Positions 1-8,290 of a stretch of 64,000 bases of DNA are shown here, piece after piece. Both the position numbers and the translations under genes were made by a program. Every line of letters starts with the position of its first letter. Within the stretch, counting starts at the first letter, position 1. The notes under the pieces are model-generated. The model had not been told where the DNA came from and did not search any database. It saw nothing but the letters and a program-made list of their open reading frames with translations. The DNA comes from Desulfurococcales archaeon (lineage in GTDB: Archaea; Thermoproteota; Thermoprotei_A; Sulfolobales; WAQK01), in NCBI GenBank assembly GCA_027083135.1, contig JALWQH010000002.1:35674-99673 (forward strand). Direction: 5' to 3'.

Positions 1-243
1 CTTCTCCTTGAATACTTCCACAACCCTCCACTTCTCTCCGCCTCTTTCAAGAACACCGGTGTCCGAAGGCAGCCCTCCTCCGCGGGGATGAAAGGCTGTC
101 TGGTTGAGCACCACTAGATCCCCGTCAATCCCCGTTACAGTGGCTTCAAACTCTCTTAGATAGGAATCATCCATGTAGAGGAGCCTACTCAAACCTTCAC
201 ACCTATATGTAGCATTGGAGATGCTGGTTAAAGCTTCTTCCAT
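1..243 (-). CDS. alaX: AlaX-type alanyl-tRNA editing protein, N-terminal part (cut by window start)
   Basis: Reading the minus strand from an ATG at 243 gives 81 codons open to the window edge. The protein contains LYMDDSYLREFEATV near residues 22-36 and an FHPRGGGLPSDTG segment near residues 50-62, which match the N-terminal beta-barrel domain of AlaX proteins that hydrolyse mischarged Ser- or Gly-tRNA(Ala). The zinc-binding HxxxH part would lie outside the window. A downstream TTG just before the LYMDDS segment is an alternative start, since many AlaX proteins begin close to that motif. The gene diverges from the cupin gene with only about 45 bases between the starts. Confidence 0.85.
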   Translation of the reverse strand, partial: MEEALTSISNATYRCEGLSRLLYMDDSYLREFEATVTGIDGDLVVLNQTAFHPRGGGLPSDTGVLERGGEKWRVVEVFKEK

Positions 244-289
244 AAGAATTAAGACCGCCGGCTAGCCATGATTAATGGAGGAGGAAAAC

Positions 290-682
290 ATGTATCTTAA
301 AGGCCCATGCGGCGAGAAGGTTGGACACTACACTGATATAATAGAGGAGAATGTTCAGCCCGATATGGCTTCAGGCACCACTATAAGGTGGCTTATACGT
401 AAGGAGGATGGTGCACCTACATTCGCTATGAGGCTCTTCAAAGTATCCAGGGGGGGCCACATAAACGCCCATAAGCATCCCTGGGAGCATGAGATCTTTG
501 TCCTGAGAGGCAGGGGGAAGGTGAGGATAGGTTCAAGGGAATATGCTGTTCAGCAGGGGTACTTCCTATACATACCGCCTAACATTGAACACGAATACTG
601 GAATACAGGGGAAGAGGAGCTAGAGTTCATATGCGTAATACCCCACTCGCCTACGGTGCCTGAGGAAGAAGTGAAGTGCTAG
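290..682 (+). CDS. Small single-domain cupin protein
   Basis: A protein of about 130 residues with both cupin motifs. Motif 1 is GHINAHKHPWEHE with two histidines in HxH spacing and a glutamate four residues later; motif 2 is GYFLYIPPNIEHEYWN with its histidine. These residues normally bind one metal ion in a beta-barrel. The substrate cannot be told: such stand-alone cupins include isomerases, dioxygenases and sensors. I prefer the ATG at 290 because a GGAGGAGG ribosome site lies five bases upstream of it; an in-frame ATG at 275 would add five residues. The HAD gene follows after six bases, so the two are probably cotranscribed. Confidence 0.8.
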   Translation: MYLKGPCGEKVGHYTDIIEENVQPDMASGTTIRWLIRKEDGAPTFAMRLFKVSRGGHINAHKHPWEHEIFVLRGRGKVRIGSREYAVQQGYFLYIPPNIEHEYWNTGEEELEFICVIPHSPTVPEEEVKC

Positions 683-688
683 GCAGGG

Positions 689-1225
689 ATGAGGGAGGAG
701 GCAGTAGTATTCGATGTAGATGGAGTGCTAGTAGACTCCAGTAAGAGGAGGCGGGAGGCTGAGAGCAGGGCTGGATGCATGAAATGCCCTGCGTTCTGGA
801 GGATATTTAATGATCCACTGCTTGCAGAGGAGCTGGATGAGCCTAGGATCACTGGAGTAGAACTTGCACGTAGAAGAGCTGAGGAGGGATACGTTATAGT
901 GGTTATCACGGGTAGGCCTAGGTCGATGAGGCGGATCACTTTAAAACAGCTCAGGGAAATCAAAGTTAAACCCCATATCCTGCTGATGCGTTCTTCAGGA
1001 AAACACGAGGCTTCCCCAAAGCTAAAAGCCCGTTTACTGGAGAACCTTATCTACAGCGAGGGGATACGTGTAGCCGAGATACATGACGATGATCCAGAGG
1101 CACTTCACTATATGGGAGTTATCGCCAAGGATGCTGCACTCTACCTCCATCTACCTGGCAGTGGCTACGAGGTTATAAGGCCTAGTCCTCATGCTCCTCG
1201 CCCTCCCCGCGGAAAAGCAGGGTAA
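689..1225 (+). CDS. HAD-superfamily phosphatase-like hydrolase
   Basis: The protein (178 residues) starts with the HAD motif I VFDVDGVLVD, with nucleophile and acid at D9 and D11. Motif II is ITGRP (T74), a lysine of motif III lies in the KHEASPK segment, and motif IV acids are in HDDDPEA (D133-D135). This is the full catalytic set for a small phosphatase. A short insertion after motif I contains CMKC (C30, C33), which is unusual and may bind metal or form a disulfide. The substrate is unknown. The last 44 bases overlap the end of the convergent gene on the other strand. Cotranscription with the upstream cupin is likely from the 6-base gap. Confidence 0.75.
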   Translation: MREEAVVFDVDGVLVDSSKRRREAESRAGCMKCPAFWRIFNDPLLAEELDEPRITGVELARRRAEEGYVIVVITGRPRSMRRITLKQLREIKVKPHILLMRSSGKHEASPKLKARLLENLIYSEGIRVAEIHDDDPEALHYMGVIAKDAALYLHLPGSGYEVIRPSPHAPRPPRGKAG

Positions 1226-2294
1226 ATGCTGCTGCAATGCTTGCAATCACCGCTGCAGAAACTGATATTAGGACAGTAGGGTCACTTGAACTCCCTCCGC
1301 GAATCTCTGTGAAGCCTGATGTAACACTGCTCTCTGAAGCTTCAACGCCTCCCAGCTCAACAGGCATGCTATTACTCCTACTAGTTGTCCCATGATACGG
1401 AACCTCTGCTAGAACCTTATAGTAGGAGCTAATATTGCCTGTAGAAGCCCTGAGCTCCAGGAAAACCTTCTCCCCCGGCTTCACTACATACCCATACACA
1501 CAGTTCTTCAATGGATAATATACTGTGAATCTACCGTTACCCTCTCTCTCCAGGTTCCCGAGGAATTCAAGCCTTCCCTCCACTATGCCTTTGGTGAGGG
1601 ATAGATTCACGGAGCTGTTCTGGAAGAACAGTGTTAAGCCTCCGTAATACGAGTCGCCTAGAATAGCACACCTGTAGAAGTAGTTTGAGGCTCCTATGAG
1701 TCTAGGTGAGGAGGGGAGTTCGACTCCAGCTATTATTACTCCTCCACCTGCATAGACTGGTATTCTTAGATCAGGCTGGCCTGAAGGCAATGGTAGGCTA
1801 ATATTAATGTTCATCCACGCGATCTTTGCTTCAAGCGGTACAGGTATCTCCTCGCCATTCCTATATATGAGGGATGGGGAGTAAAGGTTGAGGGTGCCGT
1901 TGCCACGGGCTAAAACCAGGCTGCCTATCCATAAGCTCGCATTGACGGGCATTGATCCAGCCACGTGTTGCATCAATATGTGTGTCAGCCTTGATCTGAG
2001 CCTTAGGCGTAGGGTGCCGTTAACCATGACGGGCTTAACGTGTTCAACTATTGCTCCTATAGGTGTGTCATAGTAGACTGTATAAACCAGGGATATGCAC
2101 AGCATCTTAGGTAGGGGTAGTAGAACTCTGCCTCCCGCATCAGCAGTTAGATTCCCTACGCCTGGAGCGTAGACTATTGCCCCGCTTAGAGGCCTACCAT
2201 ACCAGTCTGTCACAATAAGCTGAGATGTGCTTGGATAGGATAATATAGGCATAGCTGCAAGCAGGGCTATAAGCAGTACAGCGCTAAGCCTCAT
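1182..2294 (-). CDS. Secreted, membrane-anchored protein of unknown function
   Basis: About 370 residues starting at the ATG at 2294 (an upstream in-frame start at 2315 would add seven). The N-terminus is a signal peptide (MRLSAVLLIALLAAMPIL then a small-residue site). Next comes a short domain like carboxypeptidase-regulatory or CNA-B folds (TDWYGRPLSGAIVYAP), then a long beta-rich segment with many N-x-S/T sites typical of glycosylated crenarchaeal surface proteins. A C-terminal transmembrane helix (about the last 35 residues) followed by an acidic tail anchors it. Function not recognised; a cell-surface role is inferred. The 3' end overlaps the HAD gene in antiparallel orientation. Confidence 0.65.
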   Translation of the reverse strand: MRLSAVLLIALLAAMPILSYPSTSQLIVTDWYGRPLSGAIVYAPGVGNLTADAGGRVLLPLPKMLCISLVYTVYYDTPIGAIVEHVKPVMVNGTLRLRLRSRLTHILMQHVAGSMPVNASLWIGSLVLARGNGTLNLYSPSLIYRNGEEIPVPLEAKIAWMNINISLPLPSGQPDLRIPVYAGGGVIIAGVELPSSPRLIGASNYFYRCAILGDSYYGGLTLFFQNSSVNLSLTKGIVEGRLEFLGNLEREGNGRFTVYYPLKNCVYGYVVKPGEKVFLELRASTGNISSYYKVLAEVPYHGTTSRSNSMPVELGGVEASESSVTSGFTEIRGGSSSDPTVLISVSAAVIASIAAAFTLLFRGEGEEHED

Positions 2295-2349
2295 AGCTGT
2301 ACAGCTACCTGTCACACGGTTAAGGGTCTTAGGAGTGATATTTATTGTG

Positions 2350-2358
2350 GTTTAAAGC
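2350..2358 (+). promoter_or_regulatory. Probable TATA-type promoter of dcd
   Basis: An A/T-rich box (gtttaaagc) lies about 30 bases before the TTG start of dcd, in the spacing expected for an archaeal TATA element with a short leader. A GAGGAGG ribosome site follows near 2371-2377. The assignment is by eye only. Confidence 0.4.
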
Positions 2359-2384
2359 TATGATGTTGGAGAGGAGGACAAGGC

Positions 2385-2966
2385 TTGATCCTAGGGGACA
2401 GGGATCTCAAGTACTATATTGAGAAGAAGCGTATAGTAATAGAGCCCTTTGACAACGAGATAATCAGGGAGAATGGAGTCGACTTGAGGCTAGGAAGCCA
2501 GGTTGCAAGGCTCAGGAGGACAAGCATGACCCTAGACTCCTCCCACCCTCCTGAAGACCTGTCACCATACTATTCTATTGAGGAGTCAGATGAAATACTC
2601 ATAGCTCCCGGAGAGGTTGTCCTGCTTACAAGCCTAGAGTACCTTAGGCTCCCCGAAGATATAATGGCATTCGTGGAGCTTAGAAGCAGCTTTGCAAGGC
2701 TGGGGCTCCTAATGCCGCCCACCATAATAGATGCTGGGTTCGAGGGGAATGTGACCCTAGAGGTCCACGGCTCAGCATTCCCAGTACTGCTTAGAAGAGG
2801 TCAGAGATTCGCACACATAATATTCGCCCGTACCCTGAGCCCCGTTGAATCCCCGTATAGGGGTAGATATCAGGGACAAAGGGGAGTAACACTGCCGAGG
2901 CTAAGGCTACCTGGAGAGCCGGGCAAAACATTTTCTAACCCTCCTGGTGACAAGCCTACTATGTGA
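2385..2966 (+). CDS. dcd: dCTP deaminase
   Basis: Converts dCTP to dUTP for thymidylate synthesis; some archaeal members also hydrolyse dUTP to dUMP. The start MILGDRDLKYYIE is typical of the family. The active-site block ELRSSFARLGL (residues 99-109) and the IIDAGFEGNVTLEVHG segment (115-129) are present, with the catalytic glutamate at about E126. Length (193 residues) is normal for archaeal Dcd. The start codon is TTG, supported by GAGGAGG upstream and by the perfect family N-terminus. The stop lies 14 bases before the most probable ATG of the amidotransferase gene. Confidence 0.93.
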   Translation: MILGDRDLKYYIEKKRIVIEPFDNEIIRENGVDLRLGSQVARLRRTSMTLDSSHPPEDLSPYYSIEESDEILIAPGEVVLLTSLEYLRLPEDIMAFVELRSSFARLGLLMPPTIIDAGFEGNVTLEVHGSAFPVLLRRGQRFAHIIFARTLSPVESPYRGRYQGQRGVTLPRLRLPGEPGKTFSNPPGDKPTM

Positions 2967-2979
2967 AGGCCTGATCGAT

Positions 2980-3837
2980 ATGTGTAGATTAATGATAATA
3001 GTGGGGGAGCATTCAAGCCTACCTAAAATACATGACTATATAGACTCCTTTGCAGACTCCGCTAAAACTGATCCTTACCTGGAAGCCGTGACACATGGCA
3101 TGGTTCATAGCCATGATGATGGGTGGGGATACCTGGTCATAAGCCCCTCTGGAAGAACGGTCTACAAGTCTCTTCAACCCGTTTACAATGATAAGAGGGG
3201 GCGTAGATATCTTGAAGAAGCCTTAGATGACGAGTGGTTCATAGCCATAGTACATGCAAGGAAAGCAGGACTAGGCCAGCCTAAATCGCTTGAAAACGTC
3301 CATCCTATGTGCGTTCATTCCCCAACCTACGGCCTACTATGCGTGTCTCATAACGGCACAGTATATAAGGATAGGATAGCCAGGATCCTTGGAATAGAAT
3401 CCATGGAGAAAAGACTTAATGATACATTCTTCCTAGCTAGGCTCATCGCGGGAAGCAGCAATGTCGAGGAATCCGTAAAGAGAGTAATAGAGTCAAAGCT
3501 TGTTAAAACTGCTATGAATACGGGCATAGCTATACCTGACCAGAAGACAGCTGATATAACGGTCTACAATGTCTTTGGATATTCAAGCAAGATAAGGGAG
3601 AAATACTATCGTTTCTATAGGATTGAGGGTAAAGGCTTCACAGCATACTCGTCCTCAACGCTCGTTGACTACTATAAGCCTGAGGGAAGCTACTCTAAGA
3701 TAACAGTAATTCCCACAGGCAGCTATATTGAGATAAGAAGGCTTAACATGGGATTTAATGAGAGAATAGACATGCTTATGGAAACTATAGGTGCAGGCTC
3801 TCAGAGTAGGATGGCAGACATAGATAAGGACATGTAG
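2980..3837 (+). CDS. Class II (Ntn-type) glutamine amidotransferase-like protein
   Basis: With the ATG at 2980 the protein begins MCRLMIIVGE, placing a cysteine at position 2 where class II amidotransferases use it as the N-terminal nucleophile after methionine removal. Further family marks are DDGWGY (about residues 44-49), HARKAGLG, the substrate-loop segment VHPMCVHSPTYGLLCVSHNGT and NDTFFLARL. The roughly 285 residues form a stand-alone amidotransferase domain, similar to YafJ-type proteins, with no visible synthase domain. The amide acceptor is unknown. A longer reading from 2947 would bury the nucleophile, so I reject it. It follows dcd closely and may share its transcript. Confidence 0.85.
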   Translation: MCRLMIIVGEHSSLPKIHDYIDSFADSAKTDPYLEAVTHGMVHSHDDGWGYLVISPSGRTVYKSLQPVYNDKRGRRYLEEALDDEWFIAIVHARKAGLGQPKSLENVHPMCVHSPTYGLLCVSHNGTVYKDRIARILGIESMEKRLNDTFFLARLIAGSSNVEESVKRVIESKLVKTAMNTGIAIPDQKTADITVYNVFGYSSKIREKYYRFYRIEGKGFTAYSSSTLVDYYKPEGSYSKITVIPTGSYIEIRRLNMGFNERIDMLMETIGAGSQSRMADIDKDM

Positions 3838-3958
3838 CCTTCATTATCCATACTTTATCACCCATTTTCCCAGCTTATCGTAAATAGCATGGAACACCAC
3901 AATAAAAGAGAAATACCACTCTTATCATGCATGCACAGAGGCAGTGGAGGGATTAGAT

Positions 3959-5239
3959 ATGAAGGGCATAGCTGCACTAGCTGTGCTAATGCTCTTTGCA
4001 TTGGCCTTAACAGCACACACCGCATATATGCAGGCAGAACAGCCTGTAACATATAGTACGAGAAACGGAGTATTCAATGTGACCAACAGGTACTATACAC
4101 TGGTGTTCGACCTGAAGCATGGAGGCAGGCTTAAAGCATGGATAGACAGGAATACGGGGAGAAACTACGTGGGATGCGGGGATTACTACCCATCGCTCAC
4201 ACATATATTCATGGCTGAGAACCCAGGCGTCATGGGGCATATAGATAATCTTACAGTAAGCTATCCATACCCCTTAATGCTGAGTGAATGGAACTATACT
4301 GTGCTGGTCAAGCAGAACAATATGCTGCTAGTTGAATTCTACCCTGTGAAGGGGAACAGCTGGGTGGAGAAGCAGACTGGAGGACTCCTAACATATAGGA
4401 TTATAGCATTCTATGGTGACAAGCCCTACATAGATGTAAGATACATTATAACTAATCCCACCAATAAGACCGTTACTCTCAGCGAGATCGCAGGCAAGCC
4501 TGGAGGATTAGTAGAAGACATCTCCCTCCTAGCAGGCAATAGTAGTAAAGCCCTGAAGAACTGGTACCCTATGGCGGCCTACAGGAATGACGGCATGATA
4601 TCAGTTTCAGCCTTCAATATAAGCCTGGCAGGCGAGATACATAGAAGCGTCTACTGGCTTGGATTCCTCAACAATGCTACCCACGAGTTTGCTGGAATGG
4701 TTGTCCTCGAACCCGAGCTGGTGGCATCATACGGCTTCAAGAGCGGGTATTATGGCCGCCCAGTACTAAGAGCGTACGTGAAGTATGGTAGAATATCCCT
4801 AAGCCCTGGAGAGCCTTTCGAAATATCGCTGAGAATATATTATGGTGAAGGCAATCTAAAGTGGCTGGATGAGGCGGGGTTCTGGAGTCTAGCCCGCCTG
4901 ATCTCCCCTGAAGAATACGCTAAGTACAGGGAGCTGGCTGACAATCCTCTCAATGCGACAAGCATTCTGAAAGAGTATGCTGAGCTTAGGGAGGAGGTAG
5001 CAGATCTACGTGAGAAGAATTCATCCTTACAGCTACAGGCAAATGAGCTTAAAGGAGAGTATAATAAATGCTCCATACAGCTAAAAGACTATGAGGATAC
5101 AGCCAAGGAGCTTAACGACCGTAACGCCTCCCTGGAGGTTCAAAAGTACCTGGCATTCATCGGGGGCCTTGTAGCAGGAATCATCCTACTCTACCTGGCG
5201 CTTAAGATAGGGGCGTTGAAGACGGGGATCAGGCATTAG
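3959..5239 (+). CDS. Secreted membrane-anchored protein with beta-sandwich and coiled coil
   Basis: The protein (about 426 residues) has an N-terminal signal peptide (MKGIAALAVLMLFALALTA), a large beta-rich extracellular domain with many glycosylation-type NxS/T sites, a heptad-like coiled coil (about residues 340-395, rich in E, L and K) and one C-terminal transmembrane helix (GGLVAGIILLYLALKIG). The N-terminal domain layout (TNRYYTLVFDLKHGGRLKAWIDR) recalls the galactose-mutarotase-like fold of the YidC periplasmic domain, but this is only a resemblance. An in-frame ATG at 3944 would add five residues; ATG 3959 directly precedes the signal peptide. Possibly part of the cell envelope. Function not assigned. 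Confidence 0.6.
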   Translation: MKGIAALAVLMLFALALTAHTAYMQAEQPVTYSTRNGVFNVTNRYYTLVFDLKHGGRLKAWIDRNTGRNYVGCGDYYPSLTHIFMAENPGVMGHIDNLTVSYPYPLMLSEWNYTVLVKQNNMLLVEFYPVKGNSWVEKQTGGLLTYRIIAFYGDKPYIDVRYIITNPTNKTVTLSEIAGKPGGLVEDISLLAGNSSKALKNWYPMAAYRNDGMISVSAFNISLAGEIHRSVYWLGFLNNATHEFAGMVVLEPELVASYGFKSGYYGRPVLRAYVKYGRISLSPGEPFEISLRIYYGEGNLKWLDEAGFWSLARLISPEEYAKYRELADNPLNATSILKEYAELREEVADLREKNSSLQLQANELKGEYNKCSIQLKDYEDTAKELNDRNASLEVQKYLAFIGGLVAGIILLYLALKIGALKTGIRH

Positions 5240-5288
5240 GGAATGGTTTTATTAGGGATGAGCCTGGATTGCCGAGCGGTGACGCGGA

Positions 5289-5540
5289 ATGAGCGAATAC
5301 ATAAAAGCCCTGCGAGAACAGCTTGAAAAAATGGTTGTACCTATGGGCTACCAGGTTCAGCGGAGAACAGCCAAGTCGTTGCGCATAGTTAAGGGAGCCG
5401 ACACAGTAATGACGATCACCGATCGGGGAGAAATAGTTGAAATAGTGCTTCAGGGGAAGTCGTACAACTATGATAAATGGTACACATCTCCTGAAAGACT
5501 AGCCACCGTGATAACAAACTTCTTCTCGCAGCGATCCTAG
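5289..5540 (+). CDS. Small conserved-looking protein of unknown function
   Basis: An 83-residue basic protein, MSEYIKALREQLEKM at the start and a mixed alpha/beta pattern. No cysteines, no membrane helix and no motif that I recognise. It has its own upstream A/T-rich stretch (gttttatt near 5245) and clean separation from both neighbours, and its codon use fits the window, so I think it is a real gene. Nothing indicates its role. Confidence 0.5.
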   Translation: MSEYIKALREQLEKMVVPMGYQVQRRTAKSLRIVKGADTVMTITDRGEIVEIVLQGKSYNYDKWYTSPERLATVITNFFSQRS

Positions 5541-5693
5541 CCGAAACGCCTTAAACCATATGCTAGGCCTAAAGCCACACCAGAGGTAACCGCAGCGTTT
5601 TTACACTATTGTTTCCCAGCTTAGAGGAGGTAATAATTGCTATCCGCTCTAGGATTAAGATAAATAACCTGCCTCTAGTAGGCATCAATACAA

Positions 5694-6386
5694 GTGCCGG
5701 AGATGAGGGTGTGCTGCCTATTCTCAGGGGGGAAGGACAGCACATATGCGTGTCACTGGGCTTTCCTCAAAGGATTTAGAGTGGAATGCCTTCTCACCGC
5801 TAAGCCTTCCTCCAGAGACTCGATGCTCTTCCATTACCCTGCAATTAGTTTAACCAGCATGCAGGCAAAGGCGATGAACGTAGAGCAAGTAGTAGTAAAT
5901 GCTGGCGGCAGGGAGGAGGAAGCCCTGCATAAACTCTTCAGGCTGGCTGCAGATAGGTATGGGGCTGAAGGCATAGTTTCAGGCGCCCTTCTCTCAGACT
6001 ACCAGAGATTGAGGTTCAGCATTATTGCTGAGGAGGAAGGACTTAAAACATATACTCCCCTATGGAGGAAGAATCAGGCTGAATATATGCGCAGCCTTAT
6101 ACGAGAGGGATTCGAATTCATCGTGGTGTCTATCTCAGCCATGGGGCTTCCGCCAAGCATTCTGGGGAAACCGATAACCCTCCGGGACGTAGAGGATATT
6201 ATAAGGCTTGCAGAGAAATATGGCTTTAACCCTGCATTTGAGGGAGGGGAAGCCGAGACCCTGGTTCTAGACGCTCCATTGTTCAGGATGAAGCTAATGG
6301 TTGAAGGCGTTGCTGAGAGAGAAGCACCCTATGTGTGGAGATATAGGATAATGAAGGCAAGACTCATGCCCAAACATTATGCTTAA
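5694..6386 (+). CDS. dph6: Diphthine-ammonia ligase (diphthamide synthase), DUF71 family
   Basis: Catalyses the last, ATP-dependent amidation in diphthamide formation on elongation factor 2. The N-terminal PP-loop SGGKDS (residues 11-16) binds ATP, and the family-specific EGGEAETLVLDAP segment is near residues 194-206. The length of 230 residues is that of the archaeal single-domain enzyme. The GTG at 5694 is used here; an ATG at 5703, two codons further, is equally possible. It is followed by trxB after about 60 bases. Confidence 0.9.
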   Translation: MPEMRVCCLFSGGKDSTYACHWAFLKGFRVECLLTAKPSSRDSMLFHYPAISLTSMQAKAMNVEQVVVNAGGREEEALHKLFRLAADRYGAEGIVSGALLSDYQRLRFSIIAEEEGLKTYTPLWRKNQAEYMRSLIREGFEFIVVSISAMGLPPSILGKPITLRDVEDIIRLAEKYGFNPAFEGGEAETLVLDAPLFRMKLMVEGVAEREAPYVWRYRIMKARLMPKHYA

Positions 6387-6448
6387 ATCCTGCACTACGT
6401 GTAGAGAATGCTCGGCTCAGGCTTATAGAGAGCATAGGGTGGCTTCTC

Positions 6449-7438
6449 ATGGGTTTTAGGCTGCAGCTACGCTCGAAGAAAGCTTTGAGGAGGGAAGCTG
6501 AGGCCGGGGTATACGATGTGGTGATCGTGGGTTCAGGGCCTGCAGGCCTATCAGCAGCAATATTTGCAGCCAGGTTTGCCCTGAAGACTATTGTAATAGC
6601 AGGGGAGATCGGAGGCCAGGTTAGCGATGCAGGATATGTTGAAAACTATCCCGGCATTCTCAGAATAACAGGCCCCGACCTCGTTAACAGGATGCTTAGA
6701 CATGTGCAGCATTACAAGGTGCCTGTGAGAATGGGATGGGCGCTCAACATTGAGAGGAGAGGCAGCGTCTTCGAGGTTCATACCACGGGTGGAGCAGTAT
6801 TCAAGTCTAAGACCGTGATACTGGCCTTAGGCGTCAGGAAGAGGAAGCTGGGTGTGCCGGGAGAGGAAGAATATTCTGGTAGAGGTGTGAGTTACTGTGC
6901 ACCCTGCGATGCACCCATGTTTAAGGGTAAGGTTGTAGCCGTTGTGGGTGGAGGAGACTCGGCGGCCAGTGCAGCTGTACTGTTAGCCGACTATGCTTCT
7001 AGAGTATACATGGTGCATAGGAGGGATAAGCTTAGGGCACAACCCATATACCATAGGCTTCTAGCAGATAATCCTAGGGTCAACATACTGTGGAACAAGG
7101 TCGTTGTGAAGCTTGAGGGAGATAGGCTTCTACGCAGGGCTATTCTAAGGGATACTAAGAGCGGAGAGATAAGCGTTCTCAGAGTTGACGGCGTATTCGT
7201 GGAAATAGGAGCGGATCCTCCTAGAGAATTCTTCGAGAAGATAGGTGTTGAAACAGATGAGGAGGGCTATGCTAAGGTAGGGCCTGATCAATCCACAAGT
7301 GTTCCCGGAATATTTGCTGCAGGGGACTGTACAAATGCATGCAACGGCTTCAAGCAGATAATAACAGCGGCGGCGCAGGGAGCAGTAGCTGCTGAGGCTG
7401 CCTATAGGTATATCGTATCGGCGGCAGGCTCCCCATAG
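6449..7438 (+). CDS. trxB: Thioredoxin reductase
   Basis: An FAD- and NAD(P)H-dependent reductase of about 329 residues. The FAD motif GSGPAG lies at 28-33, the second nucleotide motif GGGDSA at about 167-172, HRRDKLR after residue 190, and the redox-active pair is CAPC (C150, C153). The C-terminal FAD motif GIFAAGDC is present. It would reduce cytosolic thioredoxins such as the one at 44.8 kb, and possibly the soluble CPAC protein at 19.5 kb. The 18 residues before the FAD domain are basic and somewhat longer than usual. Confidence 0.93.
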   Translation: MGFRLQLRSKKALRREAEAGVYDVVIVGSGPAGLSAAIFAARFALKTIVIAGEIGGQVSDAGYVENYPGILRITGPDLVNRMLRHVQHYKVPVRMGWALNIERRGSVFEVHTTGGAVFKSKTVILALGVRKRKLGVPGEEEYSGRGVSYCAPCDAPMFKGKVVAVVGGGDSAASAAVLLADYASRVYMVHRRDKLRAQPIYHRLLADNPRVNILWNKVVVKLEGDRLLRRAILRDTKSGEISVLRVDGVFVEIGADPPREFFEKIGVETDEEGYAKVGPDQSTSVPGIFAAGDCTNACNGFKQIITAAAQGAVAAEAAYRYIVSAAGSP

Positions 7439-7454
7439 CTGATCATTAGAATTG

Positions 7455-7790
7455 CTATATGAAGCCTGTCACCACTTCGAAGAAGTCTACTGGTAATGGT
7501 CTGCCCTTAGAGACATACTCCTCATACTTCTTCTCCAGGAATCCTTCAAACACGCTGCAGGAGTCGAAACGCCCATCCCTATCACACCTAGTATTAGTGA
7601 AGTGTGGATCAGTCTTCTTTATGAAGCACTCCCCGGTCTTCTTATCGTAATAGGGGCATAGCTTATAGTACTGCTTAGCACTGCGCATCATTCTGTTCAC
7701 CCATCTCTTCTTAGGGTTACTTCTATCCTTCTCCTCCATACGTGTTAATACACGCTCATATTCATCCTGGCTTATCGTGGTCTTGTCCAA
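7455..7790 (-). CDS. Small cysteine-containing protein, function unknown
   Basis: A 111-residue highly charged protein with four cysteines arranged as CPYYDKKTGEC and CDRDGRFDSC in the middle, followed by an FEGFLEKKYEEY helix. The spacing suggests a metal site or an iron-sulfur site rather than a zinc ribbon. The start is TTG at 7790 with GTGG/GGTG-like purines upstream. Convergent with trxB. I recognise no family. Confidence 0.6.
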   Translation of the reverse strand: MDKTTISQDEYERVLTRMEEKDRSNPKKRWVNRMMRSAKQYYKLCPYYDKKTGECFIKKTDPHFTNTRCDRDGRFDSCSVFEGFLEKKYEEYVSKGRPLPVDFFEVVTGFI

Positions 7791-7942
7791 GGTTACGCAC
7801 CCCCATGAATCCTGGTATCATGTCAGGTGGTGCGGCTAATATGAGTTCCGCATACCCTTATTAAAGTGACGGGCGAACCGGTCTGAAATCATACTAAACG
7901 TTAAATACCATTACCTAGGAATATTATAGCGGTGATAAAACC

Positions 7943-8095
7943 ATGGAACAGGAGTGGGAAGGATTCTGTGTGAGATGCAGGAAGAAGGTAAAGATACAGA
8001 ACCCTGAGATAGTGACCCTCAAGAATGGGCGGAAGGCTGTTAGAGGCCGCTGCCCATACTGTGGAGGCATAGTCTACAGGTTCATCAAGGGCTAA
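7943..8095 (+). CDS. 50-residue zinc-ribbon protein (DUF5679-like)
   Basis: A 50-codon gene with two knuckles, CVRC at residues 9-12 and CPYC at 37-40, and the segment KNGRKAVRGRCPYCGG typical of small archaeal zinc-ribbon proteins placed in DUF5679. It probably binds one zinc ion; nucleic-acid or protein contact is likely but unproven. ATG start, preceded by GGTGATAA at 7931-7938. Confidence 0.75.
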   Translation: MEQEWEGFCVRCRKKVKIQNPEIVTLKNGRKAVRGRCPYCGGIVYRFIKG

Positions 8096-8246
8096 TGACT
8101 TCTACGCAAGGACAACGCATCAAGATTGTTTCTTTTATAAATCCTATCTGCGATTCTAATCCTATATGGGAAGCATCCACATGAATGTTAGCCTTGTGTA
8201 AAGCATGCCTGTGCAGTATTTGAAAAGCATGCTGAGCAACAGGCAG

Positions 8247-8262
8247 GGAAAGCTTATTTTTC
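8247..8262 (+). promoter_or_regulatory. Probable BRE-TATA promoter of the DMT permease gene
   Basis: The sequence gggaaagcttattttt has the layout of a crenarchaeal BRE (gaaa) followed by a T/A-rich TATA box. It lies about 30-40 bases before the ATG at 8291, so the transcript leader would be short. Recognised by eye. Confidence 0.45.
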
Positions 8263-8290
8263 AAAGAGGCTCAGGCACTAGTGTTCAGGC

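Noticed and set aside
5265..5290. tRNA-like D-arm words (gccgagcggtgacgcgg)
   Set aside because: No matching acceptor, anticodon or T arm within 100 bases on either side, and a clear gene starts at 5289.
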